Below, piece by piece: positions 21,402-35,000 of a DNA stretch of 64,000 bases. The notes below the pieces were generated by a model that was given only the letters and a program-made list of their open reading frames with translations, was not told the origin of the DNA and ran no database searches. Where the stretch lies: NCBI GenBank assembly GCA_948567375.1, contig OX419758.1:47631473-47695472 (forward strand), written 5' to 3'. The position numbers and the translations under genes were made by a program. Each line of letters begins with the position of its first letter. Position 1 is the stretch's first letter. The DNA comes from Lunularia cruciata (Eukaryota > Streptophyta > Marchantiopsida > Lunulariales > Lunulariaceae).

Positions 21402-21841
21402 TAATAATATGGAATTAGCTAAAGAGTTAATAGGAGCTAATATGTTAGAAGAATCAATTAATTATAGCTAAAAAGGAAATATTATTAGCATAATCTAAGA
21501 ATGTTAGGAATATTTTAGAAGCATATAGGAAGCTCCTTGGTAGAATGTTATAGAAATATCTAGCAAGATTGTTGGCAAAAAACTCCTAAAAGATTTTAGT
21601 AACTTATATGCTAAGTAAATAGCTAGCTTAGCTTACATATCAAGTAGTGGCTAGCTTGGCAAGCACTCCAAGAAAGCTAACTTCTAGAAAGAACCTTCCT
21701 TGATAGCTTCTCAAGAGTCTTGTACTCAATTTCTTTATAAATACCAAAGCCTAAGCTCATGCTTAGCATTAAGAGTTCCACTCAATGGAGGATTTCCAAT
21801 GTGATCTTCCATTCTCCTATTTCCCTCCTCAATTTTTTACA
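21402..21841 (+). repeat. Second copy of the heat-element LTR
   Basis: Aligns with 197-621: the start TATAATAATATGGAATTAGC versus TGTTACAATATGGAGTTTAGC, shared 'AGAAGCATATAGGAAGCT', 'TTTATAAATACCAAAGCC' (TATA at 21736-21743) and the end AATTTTTTACA. The heat-element array is mostly eroded, but TTCTAGAAAGAAC (21682-21694) survives. The downstream TTGGTATTAAACTAGA resembles the start of a primer-binding site (TGGTATCAGAGC-like), so this is probably a 5' LTR. Confidence 0.7.
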
Positions 21842-23760
21842 TTTTTACATTGGTATTAAACTAGAATAGGATGGTAGAATCTATGGACCACCAAATTAGT
21901 TTCTTCTACACCATTGGGATTTTTATATCTCTGTACCACCAATTACAAACCTTTGTACTACCAAAGCACCATTTCCAAAAATTAATCACTTCACACTTTG
22001 GCCAAGATTTTCTTAAATGCAATCATCTTGTTTGATAAACCTTTGATCCTTCATATTGTAGCTACAATAAGCAGTAGATGTGTTTCATCTATGGTGTTAA
22101 CCTAGATAATAACAAGTAGGTAGTGTGGTAGAGCAATAGTCATAGTGTCAATACCCAAAGTTATCATTGTTATGCAACAATAGATCAAACACCTTAATTG
22201 TTTTTTTAAGATCATGATAGTAAAAAATAAAAGCAATTGGAGAGAGTTATGTTTCAAGAAGAAGAAGATGGAGTTTGATTCCAAAACAAAAAATATCTGA
22301 AAGCAACAATCTATTGTCTGTAGTAAAGAAAAAATTTTCCAATTATGAATGGTATTTTGAAACCACAAATCTTCTAGATGATCAAAGATGAATCCTCTTT
22401 GCTTCAAGTCAATTAGATGGAAATAAGAACTATGAAGAACTAGGGTGGCAATGTTGGGTGGAGTAGACTCAATGGAAATTTCTTGCTCTAATTTTGACAT
22501 GGGAAGACTTTAAGAGTGTAGTTCTTGCAATAAGCGGTAAATGTTGCATGAGGTGCATGAGATTGATTTGCAAAGTTGAAGCATGTTGGTTTCTTGAGAA
22601 GTAACATTACTTAATTCCAAAACACCATGATTATTTTTCTTTACATAAAAGGAAAAAAAATGAATTATTTTGTGATAGGATTGAAATCACATACCAAAAT
22701 ATAAGTCATCATATGCAAACTCAAACATCTTGAAGAAACCATACAAATCATTGAGTGTTTTTACTCCTTGGTTGCTATAACTTGGTCCCAACCTTGACCT
22801 CCACAAAACCTAAAAACATACCAAATATGGATGGCATTGATATCATCCAACAAAGATCACTTGGTATGGTAGACCAAGAGTGACTTAACCAAAATAGTAG
22901 TTTATTTTATTATTGCAAAATTGGACATTGCATTATTGAATGTCCAAACAAGAATAGATGATATCAACCAATTGCCCAAAAATAGTTCTTGAGCATGATG
23001 ATCAAGAAAATGAAAATTCTCAATAAGAAATATCATGTCATTTATTAAAAACCTAATTAATTCCAAGTAGATTAGAGGCTCAACCTATGCAAGTTAGATT
23101 TACTTGCAAGGTACAATATCCAATTATGGTGGTAGAAGTTTGGTTGATTGTGGGAGTTCTAAGAATTGCATGTCCATATAGTTAGCAAAGGAATTAGATA
23201 TTCTTGTAAAGTCTTGCAAATTAATGATGGTGGATGATAGGGTCTTGGATTTTGAATCTCATAACCTATTATATTCAAGATTGGAAAAAACTATCCTAAG
23301 TGTATGAGGTTTGTAGTAACCCTCTTACTCTATAATATCATTTTAGATCTTCTTGGCTTGAACATCATAGAGTTCAATTTGATTGGGCCCATTTACAAAT
23401 TCAGATCCAACACCAAGGTAAGAATTACCAATTAGGTATGTTTGTACTTTTGAGGAAAACACCTAAGAGTAATCAATCCCAAGATGAGAATTTTGTCAAT
23501 GTAGCAACTATAAAGCAAGCTTTGGAGAAAGATGTTCCTATTTTTGTAAGTGGATCAAACCTATTGCACAAGGGGACTTTGATGAGTACAAGAAGCCTCA
23601 AAAATTAGTTGTTGATCAAATAAAACATGAGTTTTTAGATTTGTGTCTAGGTGATCTTCCAAAGGGCTTATTTTCATTATCCACTTTTCTAAATGATCCA
23701 TTTTTCTTTATTTTTGTTGTTTTATAGTGTTATAATCAATATATAAAGCACTAGGATAGT
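21842..23760 (+). pseudogene. Decayed chromovirus gag and protease
   Basis: Follows the LTR ending at 21841. A degraded zinc knuckle FYYCKIGHCIIECP occurs near 22895-22940 (first Cys lost, one residue missing). The protease site LVDCGSSKNCMS lies near 23150, where LIDSGATNNF would be usual, followed by YNIILDLLGLN, the remnant of the 'YDIILGLPWL' motif. A linker (FVLLRKTPKS, KQALEKDVPIFV) and 'LGDLPKGL' near 23650 match the sequence leading into RT in this family. RT itself is missing. An open minus-strand stretch at 22102-22500 looks like chance. Confidence 0.6.
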
Positions 23761-24083
23761 CACATGTAGGACAAATTGATTAGTTTGGGCCTAGTCCCCT
23801 ACAAAGTTAGGATGTCAAATCATGGCATGAAAAACCTCCTAATGATTGTAGGTTTATGAAATAAATAAAGACTTGGGGTCATATTATAACCACCGTCATC
23901 CCAAACAACCATCACAATGAGGTGTATAATACAAGTTGGCCCACAATGATGTTTGTAGTTTCATGGACCTTCTTCATACATGATGGGGTATGAAAAAATC
24001 TGGTCAAACAACATTCTTTTTGTTTTTCTTGCCATTTGAAAATTCCACTAACTATGTTTTTTGTGCACATCAAAGAACCATTC
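23761..24083. other. No gene seen
   Basis: Short AT-rich stretch between the decayed chromovirus and the unnamed repeat. No ends or target duplications could be recognised. Confidence 0.4.
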
Positions 24084-26960
24084 ATGACCATTTCTTGCAA
24101 AGAGTTCACACATGTGGTTTTGACCGCAACACTTCACTTGCTATCATGACAGCTAAGGAATGATTGATGGGCTAAAACTGGAAAAGTGTAAACCCATCTC
24201 ATGAGAAGTTACTTTTCACTTATCTATTTTCTATTCTTCTGATGCAAGAAATTGCTCAAATATCTGTCCAAGATTTGTTGTGGTAAAATCAAGTGCAGAA
24301 TCAAAAGAGTGTGTTGCTGGGGAGAGGGGGGGAGAGAGGAGGTTATAGGGTCAAGACTAGCCTTTGATAATTAAATGATGGCAAATGAAAGGTCAAGCAA
24401 TAAAGTAGGATAAGATTGTCCACAAACCACCCAAATTTTTTGAGTGAGGATTGCATTGTAGGGCAAAATACTTAAATGGAAAAAATCTATACTTCTTGCT
24501 ATGGGCCCTAAAACTGATGGATGTATCCCTAATAGAAGGAATTAGGAATAACAGTTACACAATTGGTAAGACATTGGGAGCCAATCCAATCATGTGGACA
24601 AAAGATCATTGGCAATAAGTCTTAGGAGAGAAGTGTGCACCATTGGTCAGATTTACATTGATCCTCCTCATGGTAGACCAAGCAAGAACCTGAAGGCTAA
24701 GATAGATGATTCATTTGTTAGAGAGAAGTCCATGGATATATACAAGATAGAATTTTTTAAAGCCCCAACCCAATGAGTTGTAACAAGTCAATGATAAATT
24801 TGTTCTAATTAAAATGAACCTCATATGTAAATCTCAACCAAGCCTTCTTTTCCAACGCTTGCACAAAGGAAAACTTATGAGTTAGGGGCAGACATCCTAC
24901 AAATGAATCAACAAGACTTTGGAGGATATGGCCAAAGGATCAACTACAATTATAGCTCCCTCCATTGTACATTTCTACATTGGAATGAATTTATTGATAA
25001 AAGAAGAGAAGGAGAAATTTCCCAACCACTTCTACCATCCAACATAATTTAGTAGACATCTTCACCTTGCTAAGGAAATCACCAAATACCATAAGGTGAC
25101 AAAGATTATGCTTGTATCAAGAATTGTATACCCTTAGAAGTATATATCCTTATAGAAGTCAATGAATCAAACACTACAATTACAATTTCTAAGAATGTGT
25201 CTATTATAAAAACCAAAACTCAAGTTTCCAAGAAGCAAACCGAGTGGGTTTAGAAGAAAAATCCACAAGAAAGCACCTATAAGAAGAGGACAAACCCATA
25301 AGAGTAGCCAACAAAATGGTCAAAACAAGTTGAGATGGATAATACTCCTAAAAATACATCACAAGCTCAACATACTATACAAGTGGACCAAACAAGAACA
25401 ATGAACATGATGGAGGACATTTGTCATTATTTGAAGTACAAAAATAATTTTCTTGTGTGGTTGATGTTGGTGTATTTTTTGCATGCAATTACTCCGGCAA
25501 TGGAAATATTGGAGAATATTTTACTGTTCTACAAAGAGTTTGATTTCATAGTCAACAAGACTTATGAATTACCTACATGGAAAGTGATTGCAATTATGAA
25601 GGGCAAACTTGTATATTGTACCAAATTGAACAAAGTCAAAGAACACTTTACAAAAGAGAGTACATTGTCACAAGAAAAGGATTGGTTGCTAGAAAAGTTT
25701 CAAAAGGACAAATTGGTGTTACAAGAATAACAAAAGTTCATCTTCGAATGCCTACAAATGGAGGTTGGTGTTGTACAAGACAAGGTCATGGAGCAACAAA
25801 CCCAGCATAGAAAACAAATCAAGGCAAGAGATGAAGAGGTAAGAACCACCAAGATAGAACTAGAGGTCGCTAACTCTAAGGCATCTGTGGTAGAGGCTTG
25901 GTATAAGAACTTGAAGGAACTTACCAATCTTTGTATTCAAGAACTCACAATGAGCCTGAAATGATCACAAGACAAGGAGGAGGAAATCAAGACTAAGGTA
26001 TGAGAAGACCCAAAGACAAAGCTCCAACAAGAACAAGATAACTTGATGAACAAGACTATTGGGCTTCTCATGACCATAGAGCATAGGTCAATGCAGCTCC
26101 TAGGCCAATTGGAACAATTTTCCAACAAAACAACAAACCAATTAGATATCCAAGACTTCAATATGTAGATTGAGGCTCTCAAGAGAAAATTTCTATACAA
26201 ATGACCAACTCAAGGCTTTATTCTTGAAGTTGAAAAGTCATACTAACTCCAAGTTCAAGGAAACATAACCAGGTTTCACCAACAAGGTTGCCAATTATAA
26301 GAAGAAGCTTGTAGAGCTTGTTCAAATTTGCAAAGGCACTGGTAGTTTGTCATTGGTATTGCTTAATTGTCTTGTAGATGAGTAACAATCCCAACAATGT
26401 CTTATGAACAGAGCTGTAGAAAACTTTGTAACAATCAGTTCATCACATCATTTGTCCCATTCATATCTCATAGTCATAGCCAAAATGCTTCATACTTGTA
26501 AATAGTTTGTAGACCTTAGTGTAGATTCAAAATCCAAGTGGACCTCTATACAACAAAAGACAATAGACAATTTGTTGAGTTGTTAGTTCCATGTCAAATG
26601 TGCCAACTTGGAGATTAGATTAAGATAAGATATAAATCTTATTAGTTAGGATTATATACACTACCGGATTTCTAGCACAAAGTAGCCTCTGGATCTCTTG
26701 GCAGTTAAGTAGGAAATGTATATAAGGCATTGACCCAATTTTTCCTAGGTTCATTTGGTGCATCTTTTCATTGTAGTTAATAAGGCTTATGGCATCAAGA
26801 TTATCAAGTCAATATTTATGTATCGTCTTCTCTTTGTATGAATGTTTGCATACTTAGTCACTTAGTTGTGAAGAATATAAGCATAGAAGCTAAGCACTAG
26901 AGTGAATGAATCATTTGTGTAGAACTAGAGGATAGATATCTAGGTGCTCTACATAGGTCA
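24084..26960 (+). mobile_element. Unnamed repeat family, copy 1 (ORF with coiled-coil tail)
   Basis: Homologous, in the same order, to the minus-strand copy at 35898-32100. Blocks: MTISCKEFTHVV (24084; the other copy MTSCEEFASMI); MWTKDHWQ (about 24589) then GQIYIDPPHGRPSKNLKAKI and FVREKS...YKIEFF; STTIIAPSIVHFYIGMNLL...EKFPNH (about 24938-25030) then KEITKYH; LMLVYFLHAITPAMEILENI (25455-25520); a coiled coil about 25620-26200 with LLMTIEHRSMQLLGQLEQF. Non-coding similarity continues beyond the ORF (AAGTAGGAAATGTAT, 'TTATGGCATCAAGA'). No RT, integrase or transposase is visible and I do not recognise the protein. It may be a gag-only or host-derived ORF carried by a retroelement. Confidence 0.6.
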
Positions 26961-28528
26961 GGAATGATCTTTTAATGGACATTTATAGGCCTAGGTATTG
27001 TTAAGTACCACAAATTAGGAGACTAAGCAGCATGAGTTATTCTAACCTCTTCTATAATGGTGCCTTTTGGGAACCATGGAACACTATATTTTAGTCTTAG
27101 ATGTCAAAGAAAGATCTGACTCCAACTTAGTATATGGATTCCATTTTCATACTTGTAAGTCATCCTAAGCATTATTGATATTGTATGGCCCAAAGTTTGT
27201 AAAGGGAGTGCAAATGGTAGAGCATGGGACTGTTATTACAACAGTAGTCAAGAATTGGGTTGGGCTAATTGGAGGATAAGGAAATTCTAAGGCAAAAAGA
27301 CCTTTTTTACAAATGATCCATTACCTTCAAGAGTCCTTTGGACTATACTTGCAATGAAAGTGATCTGTGGTTGCTTATATTTATGTAGTATGCCCATAGA
27401 GATAAGACTACACTCTTTTTTGAATTACTTTGCTCAAGAGGTTAAATAAATAATAATATATTGTCATTATTGTGACACTTTTACCTCATTTTTAATCATA
27501 TCTAACTTGTATCCTTTGGGATTGACCAGTTCTTACCATGCTATTACAAATTTGAACAATACCATGTCAGTATAGTTACCCTTTGATTGAGCTATTGCCA
27601 AGTAGTACTCAAGTGAGCAGACTAATCCATTGGCTCTCACCAGGGGAGTTAAAAGAACTTCAAAATATACTAAGGAGCATCCTTTACATTTGGAGCATGT
27701 GAAAAGTTGGCATCATTGATAGGAATAATAACTATAATTTTTATATCAAGCTTGAGTATAAACCAAAAGACTTTCATATAATTCCTAATGCCCTATAAAA
27801 AAGACCTTATCTGTATATTCTTCTTGAATCTCCCATGATAACATCAATCATCACAATATCAATGGACTCAAAGGTACAAAGTTAACGGTTTCTTTACAAC
27901 AAAATCTTTTTCTCATCTTTTGCAAAGTTAGCATATGAATAAAACACCTTTTAATTAAGAATGGCCTTTTCTTTTATGAGAATTGAATCTACATTCCAAC
28001 TATGAGAGATCTATGAGGTGTGCAACTTCAAGAAGTGCATGATTTACCAATTGTTGGATACATGGGCATGGATAAAAATTAAGTATCCTACAATCTCAAT
28101 GGCAGTGGCCAAACATGGCACAAGAAGTTTGAGAGTTTGTCTAATCTTGTGCAATTTCCAATGCAACAAGATATGCAACCAAAAGCTAGGTGAACTACTT
28201 CAACCACTACCACTTCCACCTACAATATAGAAACATATGAGCTTAGATCTTACAAGATTGTTTCCAAAGATAGACCAATGCGATCTAATAAATAAATAAA
28301 GAAAATTGTGATTTTTATTGGAAAGTTCAACAAGAAAATTCATTTGGAATCTACCTTGAATAGAATAGATGCTCCAACACAGCCAAGATTTATTTTAACA
28401 CTATCTTCTAGCACCATGAGATGCAAAGGGTTCTCATCTCTAATTATGATCTTCAATTCATATTAATTTTGGCAAGCACTCTTCAAACTACTTTGCACAA
28501 AGCTTGCTTTGTTTGTGGCCTATCATCC
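26961..28528. other. No gene seen
   Basis: AT-rich sequence with only short open stretches (for example 28018-28230 on +). No recognisable domain or repeat boundary. Confidence 0.5.
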
Positions 28529-28593
28529 TCAAACATATGGGAGCAAAGAAGGAAGAAAGCATGACCTTAATTTCAACACACACACCTTAGCCT

Positions 28594-28628
<35 letters not shown>

Positions 28629-29450
28629 TAATCATTCTTCATGCGAGGTTCACTAAAGGTATATTTCAACTCTTCAATCTCCTCTATAGGATCACACTTT
28701 TGATTGAAGTTGATTCTTATCATGTCTCTTGCCCTCTCTTCCCAACACAAGTCTCCAATCCAACTCAGTCCATTGAGTCAGATTTCCTCTCTTTTCTTCT
28801 ACCTCGGGACCATCTATAGTATAATAATTGGAAGTGATTTTTTCCATAAAACCTAAAAAAATCAAGTTCAAGGTCCTAGCCAAAACATGATCCAAAATTG
28901 GCTTAAGACTTCAATCCTAGCTACCATGTCCAAATTGTGAATTGTAGGGTTTTCCATTACAAGTTCTAGAATCTGTGTGATGCACTTTGTTGGCATTGTG
29001 TGCTCTTTATCTCTTGGTCGCTCACAAATTAAACCCGTGACTTGGCTCATAATTCTAACTCTCTCAAGACAACTCTTCAAAGGAACAAGATAGCACTTTA
29101 GCATTGCATAATACCCTTGACAAAGTCTTGATTTTATACTTCTCTAATACGCAATCATTCTTCAGTTGAGCATCAATTGAAACTTATGCATTCTGCATGA
29201 TTTATTCTTGTCATTGTCAAATTATCCTAATCATGAAGTAGCCATTTTTGCTGAATGTACCTTCTTGGTTGGTTTGGCCTGAGTAAAATTTGTTAAGGTG
29301 TCTTTGGATCAGGTTGATCATTTCAGTGCAAAGTAACCTTAATTTGCGTCTACCACCCTTCCATTCCAATCCAAGTCCTTCTTCCTCTAACATGAAGTTG
29401 ATTTCCACAAGTTGGATCCTAACACACAATGCTTCTCTTCTTTCTTCCAT
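28529..29450 (-). pseudogene. Unrecognised decayed ORF
   Basis: Three minus-strand pieces in different frames read like one protein: MEERREALCVRIQLVEINFM... (29450-29217), RVRIMSQVTGLICERPRDKE and MPTKCITQILELVMENPTIH (29104-28868), then ARTLNLIFLGFMEKITSNYY...GPEVEEKRG (28895-28692), ending DPIEEIEELKYTFSEPRMKN before a (CA)n run. Composition and lack of low complexity suggest former coding sequence. I do not recognise the family; a retroelement or captured gene is possible. Confidence 0.4.
28594..28625. repeat. (AC)n microsatellite
   Basis: Uninterrupted AC/CA dinucleotide run of about 30 bp, with a shorter CA run just before it (about 28575-28584). Confidence 0.9.
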
Positions 29451-30179
29451 TTGGCTTCAGTTCAACTTTAACAACACACTACTTCTCTAAAAACAAACAA
29501 AACAAACAATGTAGACACCACAATTATGCAATAAAACATTATAAAGATAGATATATCCAAATTATATAAGACAAATCCAATCCTTAATGCAAGGTAAAAT
29601 ACATGGAAGAACCATATCAATCACGCAAGCAAGTAACTTATTGTAAGCACCATAAGGTCTTATATGCTAAAGAATTTAACAAGCAAAAAGTTACTTCATC
29701 TTATGGTATGTTTAAAATTCAATCTTATGCAATTTTAATGACCTATGGTTGTTCAAAGTATTGTATACAAATATTAGTTACAAAGGATATTAGGATTTTT
29801 GTTGCACTAATGAAGGCTTCTTATGATGATTGAGAATAGAAAATACCTAACTTTTGACTCTTAATCTAAGATTGGACAAGAGTATATAAAGCCAATGAAG
29901 TGTATATTTATACATTTATAGTATCCTATCATTCTAGGCAGATCTTGGCTTCAATAGTATCATGCTCAAGTTGATTATGCAAAATTAAATTTTTGAATAA
30001 TTACAAAACAACTAAAATGATCATGTACTTGGGATGCTTTGCACTTCTGGTAAAGATGTCAAATATTACATAACTTGTCATGGAAAGTTAAATAGTAAGT
30101 ACAGATTTTATTCAATAGTTGATGAAGGATAGGATTTTGAATATCACCAATAATAAGAGTTGATCAAGCAAAGATAAGG
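29451..30179. other. No gene seen
   Basis: AT-rich. One 76-codon open stretch at 29603-29833 (+) lacks any recognisable motif. Nothing else visible. Confidence 0.4.
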
Positions 30180-30430
30180 ATAAAATATCCAAAGGTGGAT
30201 GATGAGTTTCTACAATCTTTGCATATGTATTTCTAGATGATTTAGCTAAAGGTTTATCTCTTGATCTATAAAGTCATTTGGAACACATTTGTGAACTAAA
30301 CACTTACTAGTAGACCTATGTATTGCTTAATACCAAAGGAATTAGAAGATCTATTGAAAACCTAGAATTGGATCTTGTAAAAAAACTTATCCTTCATAAT
30401 ACATTATCAAAAGGAAGCTCTTGTAACATA
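30180..30430 (+). pseudogene. Small gypsy pol relic (protease-RT linker)
   Basis: Reads YVFLDDLAKGLSLDL.SHLEHICEL, matching the gypsy linker 'DVFPEDLPKGLPP.R...H.I.L', then CLIPKELEDLLKT and IIHYQKEAL in place of 'YR(M/L)SP.E...L..Q...LL..G.IQ'. Only this short stretch survives, with several stops. Confidence 0.4.
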
Positions 30431-32099
30431 GTTTTATCTTTTATTACTATCTTAAGCTAATCAAAACTAATTTAGAATTTTGGTTAAACCTCATTTTAGA
30501 TAACTTATTTTAACTATTCACAATACCAAACTATATACCTAAATAGTGATAGTCTTGCATCCATTATCATCCCTAATGATACCAAAACCTTCTGTCTCTC
30601 TTTTCTTCTGTCTCTCCTTTCTTCTTTCTCTTGCTACTCAAAATACTCTTAGTTTCTTTCTTTCTTGAAGGTAGGATTCAAAGAAATTGATTGGCTCACA
30701 ATGATGTTGACCTTATGACCACAATTTGTCTCATTGTTGCTTTGGTATCAAGAAATTATACACATCAAGCTTCTTCCATGTAGTCTTTATGGCTGATGAT
30801 ACAAGTTGATGGTACAAGTATTACCAATGAGGTATAGAATTTTAAGAAGAATATGCATCTTATATAAAATTAGCTTTTCAATTCTTTTATGCCAAAAGTT
30901 CCAAGTCAATGCACTTAGAATGTTAGCATTCAATCTGTCATACATACTCTCAACTACATTTTCAGATGTTATCTCTTACCTTCTTTTCATAAGAAAGGTG
31001 TATATGACTCCTTCCTTGCTTTTACTAGGTCACTCATAACCTATTCGTCTATGTTAGATGGAATATGTGCAATTTTTTGAATATGGCCTCTACTTCTGCA
31101 ACCAAAATAGTCATATTATGGAATTTTCTTTTTGCTACCCCACTCTATATAGATAAGTCTCATTATTTCTAGGATTTTTTTTGAAATTTAAAAGTCTACT
31201 GCTCTTTTCTCCCATACTTGCATAATGTTGATCTTGAGATCCGCTAGTTTCTCAATAATGATTTTGAGAAAGATCTTTTGGTAGAAGTGCAATTATGAGC
31301 AACTTTTATGTGTATATGAAAATGTGGTGACTCAATATCCACATACTTGTGATAGAATAGGTAATAACATGTCATTCCCTTGAGGATACGAGTTAGAATT
31401 GACTAAAAACAAGATGAATGGTGTCACTACAATGACAATATGTTATTTCATGTTTTAACCTCTTGAGCAACATCATTCCTCATAGAGAGTAATGTTACCA
31501 AAACTAAAAACATAACAAAACTCTATGCAATCTATTCTTTTTTGTATAATGGGTCAAATTTGGAGGATTACTAAAAAGGAGGGGAGGAGTGGTTCATTCA
31601 TAAGAAAGGTCACTTTGTTTTGAAAGCTCTCATTTCCCCTATTATTCATCCAAGCTTTGGATCACCATTGTGTGGTTTGTAGGAGTGACAGTTTGTATGC
31701 TACCCTTGGTACAAGATATATACAATGTAATCTACTACAACCTTTCACAAATGATGTTTGATGGCTTTCTGAACTAAATAAGAGTAAGAGATTTGAAAAG
31801 TTCCATCACCTTGACAATTATACTTGTAACATAGTGTTCTATCCTTCCTAAAAGGAATGATGTTATGGGAATTTAAAACAATTTTTGATACTTGATCTAA
31901 CATATGGATATTACTTGACAAGACATCAAGCTTGAAAAGGCTTGTTCTTGTATTGTTCTTGACTTTGGCAAAGCCCCTAGAGTAATATACTCTAGTTCCA
32001 CATAAAATCAACTTTTACCTCTAGTGCTTTGGCTTGTACCTTAGAATTTTTCACTCTTATGTTTATTGAGTATGCCATCATTCATTCAAAGTGAAGATT
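30431..32099. other. No gene seen
   Basis: AT-rich DNA. A minus-strand open stretch at 32011-31745 (88 codons, with SLFKLDVLSSNIHMLDQVSK) has protein-like composition and could be a further eroded ORF, but I cannot assign it. Confidence 0.4.
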
Positions 32100-35000
32100 A
32101 ATACACATACACCAACTCATGAGTCTTGATGGCATAAACTTCCTATTTATTGCAAAAGAAAGATGCATCAAATGGACCTAGCAAACATCAGGCCTAAGCC
32201 TTTTATACATTTCCTACTTGGCCATGGAAAGGTCCAATGCTTACAATGGATAGAGATTTCCTCGTTACATTTAAGCCATCAAGTGTTGATCATATCTTAG
32301 CTCCTAACTCTAAACCTAATGTTAGGTAGCTACAAACTATAATCACCTCAGCCAGTGGTAGTTGACTTCCAATGGACTAACACTGCTTTTCTTTTATTAA
32401 TCCAAGTATATATGTATGAAGTGTGTACATCCAATAAATTCCTAAGTCTAAAAAGTCAAAAACACCAAAAATATATATGATGACACTCCATCATTTGGAA
32501 ATGAAAACAACTATTGTTATTTTTAAAGACTCCATTCATTATTCCTAGATAGGAAGGGCGGGTGGTGCTTAGGACTACCTCTCAACTCCTTTTCATATTT
32601 GAACAAGGTAAATGAGCTCCTTCTTGTATCCATCCTCAATTCATTCTATGGTGGTTTGAGCCTCCTCAAACTTGGCATTAGTGTGGCTTTGGAGTTTGCA
32701 AATAGTGCTTAGTTGCTTGTTTGTGTAGGTTTTCCTCTCTAGCACATCAATTTGAGTATGCAAAACCATTGCCTTTGTACATTGGGAGGTTTCATTGGCC
32801 ATGCACTCCAATTAGCTAAGTAGTTGAGTGGTCATATGCCCAATAGTTATGAGCAACCCCAATTGTTTGATTTTCAAATTGGCTCAATTCAATGCTAAGT
32901 TTGTTTGTCATCTCTTTACAAATCCTCTTTTCTTGCTCCAACACCTTCTATTGTTGCCATTTTAGGTTGGTAGAGAAGTTGGAGATGCAAAGGTCAGTCA
33001 ACTATTTCAAATTATTGTATCTGTTCTCCATTGTCTTTGTATCAGCTTGGGCCATTTCTAGCTTTTTTTTAGAGCTACAAGTTTGTCATCTTGGTTTTGG
33101 ATCTTTGTTTCATATTGAGTTTGTTGGTGGAAGACTTGCATACTAAAATTGTCAACCTCCTTCTTCAACCCTTGGATTAGAGTTTTTTACTACTCTTTCC
33201 ATTTTATTTCCTCCCTTTGGAACTCCTCTAGGTGCTCCTCACTTTCTTTGTCCTTCTCATTCATCTTGGATTGGACTAGGTGATGCAAGTGATATATGAG
33301 GACCACCAGTTCTTTCATCTTTGGATCCAGCTTTTGGTACAATGGCAGAATCTCCTCCAATGCTTCCATCACTGGTTTCATGGTATGGACCATATAGGCC
33401 ACCATTAACCAAGGCAAAGAATTGCCATCCTAGCTCAATTGTTTTTGCAGGGCCTCCTTTGTTTTGGGCCTGTTCATTGGTTCTTTGTTTGTTCTTTTTT
33501 TCTTTGTGCAACATGGGGTACTTGTCTTGGCTTGGAATGACCTTCTCCTTTGGTTTGCAAGTCAGAATTTACTCCTTGTCTGTGCCAATCATGTTGTCTT
33601 TAGGTAGGGATTTCTTGTTGGCAACTTTCTTTCTTGTTTGTTTGTTCTTCCTACACTAGGGACATTGAAGATTGCCATGCTAGGATTTTTGGGCTTTGGC
33701 AAGACATCCTTGCCTCTGCATTGTTAGTCATCTTGAAAACATTGGTCATTGTGCAAGTTTGTTTTGTATGATGCTTTGTCTTGTAATGCAAGACTTTGCC
33801 TTTGTTAGAAGTTGATTTGTGGATTGGAGCTGTGGTTGGGATGATGGACTCTACAGCTGGTGTCTCCTCTTGTCCATTGGATATCCTTCCTCTACAACAA
33901 GCAGGAGAAACTATTGGAATTTTTTTGGGTACCTCACCCTCTTTATGTACCATGGATGATGAAATTCACATGAAAGAATCCTTGCTCCCTAACTTTATGG
34001 TTTGGGCTATTGTGGCTACCCTTTTTCAACTGTTCCTTGTATAATACCAAGAGCTAGCCATATGATTTAGATGTGAAATTTGGTTTGGTAGCATCTGGAA
34101 TGATGTTATACATGATGGAAAAAATAGATCACATAGGAGTATCACCAAAAGAGTACTTCTTCTAATAATGCAGAAACCAAATAGACTTGAAAACCTTAGA
34201 ATCAATAGCTAGACATGTGATTTAAAGATAAGAATTGGTTTGGTAACATATGGAAGGATGTTACACATTATAGAATTAATAGATCAGAAAGAGGTATCAC
34301 CAAAAGGGAAATTCTACTAATAGAATAAGAACCAAAATATACCTGAAATCTTTGAAAGCAATTTTAGAGGCCTAAACGGATGAATTAAGCCTCAAAAATG
34401 TGCAATTTCCCCTCCCCCCCCCCCAACAAACGGAGGAAAGGCTGGCCTTCCTTCCTCCTGCTTTGTCTCATCGAGAGCTTTCCAATGGTACCTCACCCTC
34501 ATGATCTTGAGATTCCTACAAGAAGATTCCTTAAAAGATTCTCTCTAGTCAAAGTTGGTTTGACCAACCAGATAGGACCAGGACCAACATGTCATCCAAT
34601 TAGTTGATCCAAGGGTGGAGCTTGCTATCATGTCACCTATCTATGTCCCTAATCCTATGATGGAGCTTCCTTGGATGAGATCATCTTTGTCTATATAATA
34701 AACAGAAGGTGCTCCTTGGGGGCATCATAGGTTTTGAGTATGAAATTATGTGTTTCTCATGGTGTGTTTCTCTTCAGGTCTCCTATCCTCAGAGTATTAC
34801 ACCTTGTCCTTGAGGCAGACCTTCCTCACAAGCTGACTTATATGTCTTGGTCTTACTCTTACTTTGCTTTGACAAAGATTCCACCTCCTAATGTCTTTTA
34901 TGTTTCTTGGAGGCTTGCACCTTGGCATGAGCAACAAGAGTTTTATTACAAATTGTTATCAAGTTGTAGGTTTTCACCACTTGTATGAACTTCTTTATTT

